Source: an uncultured Erysipelotrichaceae bacterium
GTDB lineage: Bacteria; Bacillota_I; Bacilli_A; RFN20; CAG-826
DNA length: 11,027 nucleotides
Reading direction: 5' to 3'
NCBI GenBank assembly: GCA_902800255.1
Contig: CADCDV010000014.1
Location: 1-11,027, forward strand
The notes beneath the pieces are model-generated. The model saw nothing but the letters and a program-made list of their open reading frames with translations. It was not told the DNA's origin and searched no databases. Below are positions 5,681 through 11,027 of this stretch, piece after piece (position 1 is the stretch's first letter; each line of letters starts with the position of its first letter). The position numbers and the translations under genes are program-made.

Positions 5681-5723
5681 ATTATAATTGCTTTCCTTTT
5701 CTATTTCTTCAAAAAATGAACTT

Positions 5724-6281
5724 TTACCTCTTTTTCTCTTCTCTTGAGAGCTCAACCAAGGCTGGAAGAACGGTCACAAGCGAAGCGGTTATATAGCGTT
5801 TCATATAACGATCGAATTTGCTGACAGTTATTGTCGCGTCTCTGAAACAGTAGCCGAATTCATTGCCAACAATGCTCGCATATCTACGGGAGATATTACG
5901 GTAGCTAGCAACGCTTAAGCTGTAGTTATTCGCATTATTTAAGATGGTGAAAACCTTCGAAATGATCTTGTTGTAGAAGAAGGCGTCCACTAAATCGTGG
6001 GCTGCGCTGTTATAGCTTGATCGGATGAAGGAAAAGTTGTTCTTGGAGTATTCAAGAATCGCCAAAAGAACCCCTTTTACGTCCTTGGCTTCGTTGACTC
6101 CTTCGACAACCTCATTAAGGAAGACGGCGGCCAAAAGGTCATAGATGTCGGTGTAGTGGTAGTAGAAAGTCTGTCTGTGGCAACCACATTTCTCACATAA
6201 AGTGGTGACGTTGATGTCGTTGAGAGACTTTGTCTGCATTAACTCTTTCAATGCGTATTTAAGTTTGGCTTCGGTGATCAT
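5724..6281 (-). CDS. TetR/AcrR-family transcriptional regulator
   Basis: A 185-residue TetR-type repressor. The helix-turn-helix is at about 22-46, ending in the recognition-helix signature 'RQTFYYHYTDIYDLLAAVF', typical of the DhaS-like group with a TetR_C_8-type ligand domain; 60-185 is the helical effector-binding and dimer domain. Three cysteines (C29, C32, C34: CEKCGC) lie inside the helix-turn-helix. Its ATG overlaps the stop codon of the P-type ATPase (ATGA), with a GGAGG site inside the ATPase's last codons, so the two are co-translated. The context suggests it controls the ATPase operon, probably through the palindrome at 8779-8794. The inducer is unknown. It is followed by about 210 bases of structured intergenic sequence. 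Confidence 0.92.
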   Translation of the reverse strand: MITEAKLKYALKELMQTKSLNDINVTTLCEKCGCHRQTFYYHYTDIYDLLAAVFLNEVVEGVNEAKDVKGVLLAILEYSKNNFSFIRSSYNSAAHDLVDAFFYNKIISKVFTILNNANNYSLSVASYRNISRRYASIVGNEFGYCFRDATITVSKFDRYMKRYITASLVTVLPALVELSREEKKR

Positions 6282-8758
6282 AATTCCTCCTTTCCTTGTT
6301 CTCTATTTCTTCTATTGTTTCTGATGTTTTGGAAAAGAATGTCCAAAAGGATGTAGATGATCGCGACAAAGGCAATCATCATCCCGAGTATTGCCCAGTG
6401 AGCTTCATCTAAGGCCTGAACATTTAAACCCATAAGGAATGTTTCTTTGCCTTCGGTAGCTAGTGGTGGCCAGAAGACATCCAAATAGAAGATCAAAAGG
6501 GAAACGACGATACCTCCCACGAAAACAGTTCCGCGATAGAGGTCAAGAGGGCAGCAAATAATAAGGAACGAGAGCAAGGAAATAACCGTGAAGGCGACCA
6601 CACTCATGGTCTTTGCCTCTTCAATGGAGACAAATTCAGGGGCGAAAACGCTGGCTAAATAAACCGTTCCAACACATAAGACTTCGGCAATTCCACCAGG
6701 GATGGTGTGTGACATAACGCCTTCCATAAACCCACCTTTGAGTCTCTTAGAAGCAGGTTGAAGCGCAAGGAAGAATCCTCCAGCACCAATGGAAACAATC
6801 TCCCATATAAGCATGTTTCTCGTTTCGAATGGGTAGCTTGGGCCACCAAAGAGCATCGAAAGTAAGAAGATGAAGCTCACGATGATTGCAAACATGTTTT
6901 TGCAAAGGAAGAGGGATGCGGTTCTTTGAAGGTTGTTGATGACGCGGCGCCCTTCAGCAACAACGTCAGGAAGCTTGGAGAAGTCGTTGTCGACAGAGAT
7001 CATGTGGGCGCTGCTTCTTGCGGCGCTTGATCCAGAGGCCATAGCGATAGAACAGTCGGCGCTCTTGAGGGCAAGGATGTCATTAACACCGTCTCCAGTC
7101 ATAGCGACCTTATGGCCTTGCGCCTGCATGGCTTTAACTAATAAGGATTTCTGTTCAGGTGTTACACGACCGAAAACTGAATACTTGGAAACAATCTCTG
7201 GAATCTGTGAATCCTCTATGGTTTGCATGTTCACATAGTTGTCTGCGTTCTCAACGCCTACGCGCTTCGCAATCTCTTTAACTGTGATAGGGTCGTCGCC
7301 CGAAATGATCTTGATATCGACCCCGTTATTCTTGAACCATTCGATATTGGCTTTAGCGTCTGGCTTAATGGTGTCGGAGACGCCCAAAACCCCAATTAAT
7401 TCAAGTTTTGCTGGCAATTTTCCGTTTTTGATAGGCTTTTGGCTCCAATAAACGGCAAGCACACGATAGCCAAGACCCATAAGCTCATGGATCTTATTAA
7501 CGGCAAATTCCTTGTCGTCAGAATCAACGAATCCATAGGCTCCGATGACGAACGTTCCTTCTTCTCCAAAGGTTGCCGCGCTGTATTTCTTCTCTGAATC
7601 AAAGGCAACGGTTTCGGTCGCTTCAATCTCTAAAGGAGTAAAAGCAGCTAAGATGGCTTTGGCGGTGGCGTTCTGATCTCCGGTAGCCTTAACAACAGCA
7701 GCGATATAAGACCTTAAGGTCTCGTCACTATAGTTGCTGCTGTAGTTATAAAGGGATTCGACACCAAGGTTTCCGTCTGTTAAGGTGCCTGTTTTGTCAA
7801 AGCAGATCGTGTCGACTCTAGCGAGCATCTCAATGCAGTAGAGTTCTTGGACGTTCATGTGTTTGTTTGCCAAGTTAAGGACACCAACGGTTAAGGTTAA
7901 CGAAGTTAAAAGGTATAAGCCGGCTGGAATCATGGCTACCAAAGAGCCGGAAAGATTCTTCGTGAATTCCTGGAAATCCCCGAATGTGATGTTCCAATTA
8001 AGTCTAGACGCCCAAACAAGTGTCATCGCGATGCCCATAATGACCGCAACTGTTCCTGTGACGTAGAAGATATTTAAGGTCGAACGTTTGATTTCGCTCT
8101 TAGGTCTATTGAATTTCTTAGCTTCATCCTGCAAGCCTTCGGCGTAGTTAGCGATTCCAACGCTCGTAACTCTCACATAAATCTTTCCAGAGACAACGAC
8201 AGTTCCTGAAAGAACCTTATCACCTGGAATTTTGTTGATCTTTTCGGCCTCGCCAGTAACCAAAGATTCGTCGATTGAGGCAACGCCTTCAATCAAAACG
8301 CCGTCTGTAGCGATTTGGTCTCCGGTTTGATAGATGATGATGTCGTGGAGAACGATCTTCTCCATTTCCATATCGATTTCTTCGCCGTTTCTAACGCCGC
8401 GGACCTTTGGGTCGGTGATAAGCTTAAGCTTATCAACAGCAAGTCTGGCTCTAATATCGGAAACAACACCGATAATGACGTTACTCACAACAGGGATCAA
8501 GAAGAGGAAGTTCGAAAAAGGAAGCTTCGCATTCGCCATTAAGATGACGATGACTATGTAGATGAAGTTAAAGAACGTGAAAACGTTGTCGAGAAGGATC
8601 TGCCAAATCGATTTGGTGACCTTCTTCTGGGTCTTATTAACGAAGCCTTGTTTCTTTCTAAGCTCAACTTCTTCGGTTGAGAGACCTTCGTGTGGACCTT
8701 TCTCTATGTATTCAGCTTTTTGAATTAAATTAATTAATTCATCTCTTCTTTTGGACAT
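6278..8758 (-). CDS. P-type cation-transporting ATPase (CtpE/CaxP-like, HAD-IC family)
   Basis: An 826-residue membrane pump. Visible elements in order: actuator loop TGE at 168-170; M4 with 'MIPAGLYLLTS' (276-286); phosphorylation motif DKTGTLTD (321-328, D321); nucleotide-domain lysine region around K391 (KKYSAATF); SGDDP (486-490); hinge MTGDGVND (553-560); and six C-terminal membrane helices (about 615-810). No N-terminal heavy-metal domain or CPx motif is present, so it is not a P1B metal pump. The sequence around M4 and 'VQELYCIEMLARVD' resembles actinobacterial CtpE and streptococcal CaxP-type pumps linked to calcium. The M4 motif has Ala where Ca/Na pumps have the ion-binding Glu of PEGL, so the transported ion is uncertain. 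The ATG has AAGG only two bases away, and an extended -10 box abuts the start, so the mRNA is probably nearly leaderless. It forms an operon with the overlapping TetR gene. Confidence 0.93.
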   Translation of the reverse strand: MSKRRDELINLIQKAEYIEKGPHEGLSTEEVELRKKQGFVNKTQKKVTKSIWQILLDNVFTFFNFIYIVIVILMANAKLPFSNFLFLIPVVSNVIIGVVSDIRARLAVDKLKLITDPKVRGVRNGEEIDMEMEKIVLHDIIIYQTGDQIATDGVLIEGVASIDESLVTGEAEKINKIPGDKVLSGTVVVSGKIYVRVTSVGIANYAEGLQDEAKKFNRPKSEIKRSTLNIFYVTGTVAVIMGIAMTLVWASRLNWNITFGDFQEFTKNLSGSLVAMIPAGLYLLTSLTLTVGVLNLANKHMNVQELYCIEMLARVDTICFDKTGTLTDGNLGVESLYNYSSNYSDETLRSYIAAVVKATGDQNATAKAILAAFTPLEIEATETVAFDSEKKYSAATFGEEGTFVIGAYGFVDSDDKEFAVNKIHELMGLGYRVLAVYWSQKPIKNGKLPAKLELIGVLGVSDTIKPDAKANIEWFKNNGVDIKIISGDDPITVKEIAKRVGVENADNYVNMQTIEDSQIPEIVSKYSVFGRVTPEQKSLLVKAMQAQGHKVAMTGDGVNDILALKSADCSIAMASGSSAARSSAHMISVDNDFSKLPDVVAEGRRVINNLQRTASLFLCKNMFAIIVSFIFLLSMLFGGPSYPFETRNMLIWEIVSIGAGGFFLALQPASKRLKGGFMEGVMSHTIPGGIAEVLCVGTVYLASVFAPEFVSIEEAKTMSVVAFTVISLLSFLIICCPLDLYRGTVFVGGIVVSLLIFYLDVFWPPLATEGKETFLMGLNVQALDEAHWAILGMMIAFVAIIYILLDILFQNIRNNRRNREQGKEEL

Positions 8759-8767
8759 AGCCTTGAA

Positions 8768-8794
8768 AGTATAGCATTAAAAAGCACGCTTTTT
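8768..8794 (-). promoter_or_regulatory. ATPase-tetR operon promoter with candidate operator
   Basis: On the minus strand TGC-TATACT (8776-8768) is an extended -10 box, with the predicted start about 3 nt before the ATG at 8758. Directly upstream, AAAAAGC-GT-GCTTTTT (8794-8779) is a perfect 16-bp palindrome lying in the spacer, where a TetR dimer would block RNA polymerase. It could alternatively be a weak terminator stem for tadA. Confidence 0.55.
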
Positions 8795-8850
8795 ATCGGT
8801 TTTTAGAAAGAATTTTTGGTCAAAGTACAAAAAGTGAGAAGTGGCCGTAA

Positions 8851-8873
8851 CAAAAAGAACTAATTTCTTTTTG
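8851..8873. terminator. Weak AT-rich hairpin at the end of tadA
   Basis: CAAAAAGAA-CTAAT-TTCTTTTTG is a 9-bp perfect stem that includes the tadA stop codon. With only two G-C and two internal G-C pairs it is a weak terminator candidate. No stronger hairpin separates tadA from the ATPase gene apart from the palindrome at 8779-8794. Confidence 0.4.
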
Positions 8874-9309
8874 AGGCGAAGAAGTCCTTTAAGAGGGTGT
8901 CACACTCATCCTTAAGAACCTCACCGAAGACGAGAGGTCTTTCGTGGCTGCATGGAGAATCGAAGACGAAATAATTGGAAACGATCGCGCCGTCTTTCTC
9001 ATCTCTAGACCCGAAAACAACCTTAGAAATACGACTCTGAAGTATTGCGCCAGAACACATAAGACATGGTTCTAAAGTGACATATAACGTTGCGCCGTCT
9101 AATCTCCAGTTGCCTAAAGTCTTTTCGGCTTCCTTGATGGCCTCGATCTCGGCGTGAGAGGAAATATCGAATTTGGATTCGCGTTTGTTAAAGCCTTTGC
9201 CGATGATTTTGTCGTTCAAAACAACAACGGCGCCAACTGGAATTTCCCCAGCAGAACCTGCCTCTTTTGCAAGTTCATAAGCAATTTTCATGTAATCCAA
9301 ATCAGTCAT
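8860..9309 (-). CDS. tadA: tRNA-specific adenosine deaminase (A34 to I34)
   Basis: A 149-residue zinc deaminase that converts the wobble adenosine of tRNA-Arg(ACG) to inosine. Zinc ligands and catalytic residues are clear: HAE at residues 52-54 and PCLMC at 81-85 (C82, C85). The 'GNWRLDGATLYVTLEPC' stretch and the C-terminal 'FF' helix are characteristic. The ATG at 9309 fits the Bacillus N terminus (MTxDExYMKxA). A GTG at 9327 extends the frame by 6 codons but lies in the 3' stem of the SRP RNA gene, so it was rejected. There is no Shine-Dalgarno. The gene begins about 13 bases after the SRP RNA 3' end, so its mRNA probably comes from read-through of, or processing from, the ffs transcript. 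Confidence 0.96.
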   Translation of the reverse strand: MTDLDYMKIAYELAKEAGSAGEIPVGAVVVLNDKIIGKGFNKRESKFDISSHAEIEAIKEAEKTLGNWRLDGATLYVTLEPCLMCSGAILQSRISKVVFGSRDEKDGAIVSNYFVFDSPCSHERPLVFGEVLKDECDTLLKDFFASKRN

Positions 9310-9321
9310 ATAAGAGGATAA

Positions 9322-9401
9322 AACCACCGCACAGGGGACCCTAACTTATGGCTGCTACCTTCCGGTCCTGACCAGGTTCGAGAGGCTCTCCTCGCGATGG
9401 C
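9322..9401 (-). ncRNA. ffs: Signal recognition particle RNA (small, Alu-less 4.5S type)
   Basis: The minus strand holds the universal Ffh-binding hairpin: CCTGGTCAGGACC, GGAA tetraloop (9363-9360), then GGTAGCAGCC. The ends pair as GCCATCGC with GCGGTGGT (one T-G at each of two positions), giving a closed rod of about 80 nt. It is far shorter than the Alu-containing Bacillus SRP RNA and comparable to mycoplasmal forms. It has a TATAAT box immediately upstream and only a short T4 run at its 3' end. Confidence 0.95.
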
Positions 9402-9407
9402 TCATAT

Positions 9408-9436
9408 ATTATAGGGAAGGAGAGGCATATAAAAAA
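9408..9436 (-). promoter_or_regulatory. ffs promoter
   Basis: A perfect TATAAT (9413-9408) lies 7 nt before the SRP RNA 5' end. The -35 region is a T-rich stretch (TTTTTA or TTTTTT, about 9436-9430) that is also the T run of the serS terminator, so the two elements overlap. Confidence 0.75.
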
Positions 9437-9458
9437 GAGGGACCTTTTTAGGCCCCTC
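9431..9458 (-). terminator. Rho-independent terminator after serS
   Basis: On the minus strand GAGGGGCC-TAAAAA-GGTCCCTC is an 8-bp stem with one G-U pair, followed by TTTTTT. It lies 13 bases after the serS stop. Confidence 0.92.
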
Positions 9459-9471
9459 GTTTTGTCTGTTT

Positions 9472-10755
9472 TTACTTCTTAATAGGTTTGAGGACGGAGA
9501 TGCCACCCATGAATGGGCGGAGAACCTCAGGGATAACGACCGATCCATCAGCTTGTTGGTTCTGTTCAAGAAGAGCTGGGAAGATGCGGGATGTCGCTAA
9601 ACCAGATCCGTTAAGGGTGTGGCAGAAGTGCATCTTGCCTTCCTTATCCTTGTATCTAATCATGCCGCGTCTAGCTTGGTAATCTCTGGCGTTTGAAACG
9701 CTTGAGACTTCCTTATAGATCTTCATGGATGGGATCCAAACCTCGATATCGTAGGTTCTGGCCATGGAGTGGGAGCAATCGCCAGCGGCGAGTTTATCAA
9801 GCTGGTAGCAAAGTCCGAGGCCTTCAACTAAGGCTTGGGCTTTCTTGACGAGCTCATCGAAGGCAACATCAGAGCCATCGTCAGTGGTGTATTGGACCAT
9901 TTCAACTTTGTTGAACTGGTAGCCACGGATCATGCCTCTTTCTTCGGTACGGTAGGAGCCAGCTTCCTTGCGATAGCATGGGGTGTAGGCGAAGTATTTC
10001 TTTGGAAGTTCGTCTTCGGAGAGGACTTCGTCTCTGTGAAGGTTCACAAGAGCGGTCTCAGCGGTTGGAAGGATGAACTTCTTTGGTTCAGTTCCTTCAA
10101 GCCAGAAGACATCCTCTTTGAATTTTGGGAACTGTCCGGCGGTGTATCCGCTTTGTTCGTTAAGGATGTGTGGAGGGAGGATCATCTCATAACCATCAGC
10201 AAGGTGGCAGGAGATGAAGTAGTTAACAAGAGCCCACTCTAAGCGAGCGCCTAAGTTGGTGTAGATCCAGGTGCCGGTGCCAGAGATCTTAGCGCCTCTC
10301 TTATAGTCGATTAAGCCAAGGGATTCGGCGAGTTCGACGTGATCTTTTGGGGTGAAGCCATCGAATGTTGGCTCTTTTCCAAAGTGATAGAAAGGTTTGT
10401 TGTTCTCTTTTCCGCCAGCGACTAAATCGTCATCTGGAAGGTTTGGAAGGACCTCGATCTGGGCTTTGATTTCTTTTTCGATTTCGTCAAGCTCAGTCTC
10501 TTTGTCTTTGTTCTCGGCAGCGAGGGCTTTGACCTTAGCGAATAAGGCTTGGACATCTCCGCCTTCTTTTTTAACTTGAGGGACAGACTTTGATAAACGG
10601 TTCTGTTCGGCTTTGTTGGCCTCAACTTCTTTTAGAAGTTCCCTTCTTTTGACGAACATCTTAAGAAGCGGTTCTGGATCAAAGTCCCAGAGCTTCTTTT
10701 TAAGAGCCTCTTTGACATACTCAGGCTTGCTTTCGATAAGCTTGGCATCAATCAT
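9472..10755 (-). CDS. serS: Seryl-tRNA synthetase
   Basis: A 427-residue class II synthetase of normal length that charges tRNA-Ser. Residues 28-104 form the long antiparallel coiled-coil arm that grips the tRNA variable loop. The catalytic core has the TAE serine-recognition motif (231-233), motif 2 around 256-287 with R262 and E264 (CYRKEAGSYR), and motif 3 ending 'GSGLATSR' with R390. The ATG overlaps the stop of the upstream gene (ATGA), with GGAGG about 10 bases before it, so it is the second or later gene of an operon whose promoter is outside the window. There is no T-box at this junction. A strong terminator follows. Confidence 0.98.
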   Translation of the reverse strand: MIDAKLIESKPEYVKEALKKKLWDFDPEPLLKMFVKRRELLKEVEANKAEQNRLSKSVPQVKKEGGDVQALFAKVKALAAENKDKETELDEIEKEIKAQIEVLPNLPDDDLVAGGKENNKPFYHFGKEPTFDGFTPKDHVELAESLGLIDYKRGAKISGTGTWIYTNLGARLEWALVNYFISCHLADGYEMILPPHILNEQSGYTAGQFPKFKEDVFWLEGTEPKKFILPTAETALVNLHRDEVLSEDELPKKYFAYTPCYRKEAGSYRTEERGMIRGYQFNKVEMVQYTTDDGSDVAFDELVKKAQALVEGLGLCYQLDKLAAGDCSHSMARTYDIEVWIPSMKIYKEVSSVSNARDYQARRGMIRYKDKEGKMHFCHTLNGSGLATSRIFPALLEQNQQADGSVVIPEVLRPFMGGISVLKPIKK

Positions 10756-11027
10756 TTTTGATTTTCCTCCATCTTTTTTATTAAGGACTCATACAGTCCT
10801 TTGAGTTTTTCTCCTAAGATCGTTAGAGAGTTCTCTCTAGCTATCTTGTACCCCTGCATTATAATCGCGTTGTCTTTCGAAGTGGACAACGAATCAACGG
10901 TTTTCGCGGCTTCCGTCACATCAGCCGGGGAGTAGCAGTTGACTCCGCCTTGGAGAATGCCGCTTCCTCTTGTAAATCCGACAAATGACCGGCAGGCCTT
11001 CTTCATCACTTCCTTCTCTTCGTCATA
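10752..11027 (-). CDS. 3' end of an unidentified gene, possibly a glycosyltransferase C terminus
   Basis: The frame is open to the right edge, so these 91 residues are the C-terminal part of a gene starting outside the window; the internal GTG at 11009 need not be the start. The tail contains 'GSGILQGGVNCYSPADVTEAA' separated by a helix from 'ARENSLTILGEKLKGLYESL'. That spacing and the final helix resemble the end of GT4-type glycosyltransferases, but the usual E-x7-E motif is not seen and I would not assign it with confidence. Its TGA overlaps the serS ATG, so the two genes are translationally coupled. Confidence 0.7.
   Translation of the reverse strand, partial: YDEEKEVMKKACRSFVGFTRGSGILQGGVNCYSPADVTEAAKTVDSLSTSKDNAIIMQGYKIARENSLTILGEKLKGLYESLIKKMEENQK

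Noticed and set aside
5558..5755. 65-codon minus-strand open frame overlapping the tetR end
   Set aside because: It begins with TTG without a ribosome-binding site, lies across perfect RNA helices, and has no recognisable protein character.
1..11027. CRISPR array, insertion sequence, prophage or integrase
   Set aside because: No regularly spaced repeats, transposase, integrase or terminal repeats were seen; gene content is mainly housekeeping.

Overview
The window looks like part of the chromosome of an uncultured low-to-moderate-GC Bacillota bacterium (Bacilli/Erysipelotrichia or RF39-like, close to the Mollicutes side). The basis is AT-rich promoters with TATAAT-type -10 boxes, strong AGGAGG ribosome-binding sites on many genes, a very short SRP RNA of about 80 nt without an Alu domain, and a short methionyl-tRNA synthetase without the C-terminal tRNA-binding domain. 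The genetic code is standard: TGA is used as a stop and Trp is encoded by TGG. This placement is inference from family knowledge, not from a search.

Almost every gene is on the minus strand, so the window reads right to left. At the right edge is the 3' end of an unidentified gene (possibly a glycosyltransferase tail) that overlaps serS by 4 bases. A strong terminator follows, then the SRP RNA gene ffs, with tadA starting only about 13 bases beyond its 3' end. Next comes a two-gene operon of a CtpE-like P-type cation ATPase and a TetR-family regulator (ATGA overlap). A 16-bp palindrome sits in the ATPase promoter. Downstream is a highly structured 210-base intergenic region, probably the leader of a membrane protein that resembles an M50 metalloprotease but lacks the first zinc-ligand histidine.

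The only plus-strand gene (3699-4301) is an orphan AbiEi/DUF6088-like winged-helix antitoxin-type regulator. It converges on the M50-like gene at a shared bidirectional terminator. Its 330-base upstream region holds two copies of an ACCT-N7-AGGT element in promoter-like contexts, a nested dyad and a 36-base hairpin. Diverging from it is a pair of coupled minus-strand genes: a UPF0173-like metallo-beta-lactamase-fold hydrolase and a four-helix membrane protein. The left end carries rpmE (bL31, with a 5'-UTR hairpin abutting its Shine-Dalgarno), metG with its own promoter and 5' hairpin, and the TRAM-domain start of an RNA methyltransferase that runs off the edge.

Much of the window is translation housekeeping (serS, metG, rpmE, tadA, ffs, rRNA/tRNA methyltransferase). 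The most interesting material is regulatory: the duplicated AbiEi-type operator, the structured leader of the degenerate M50 protein, the dyad in the ATPase-TetR promoter, and genes whose -10 box lies directly against the start codon (probable leaderless mRNAs).
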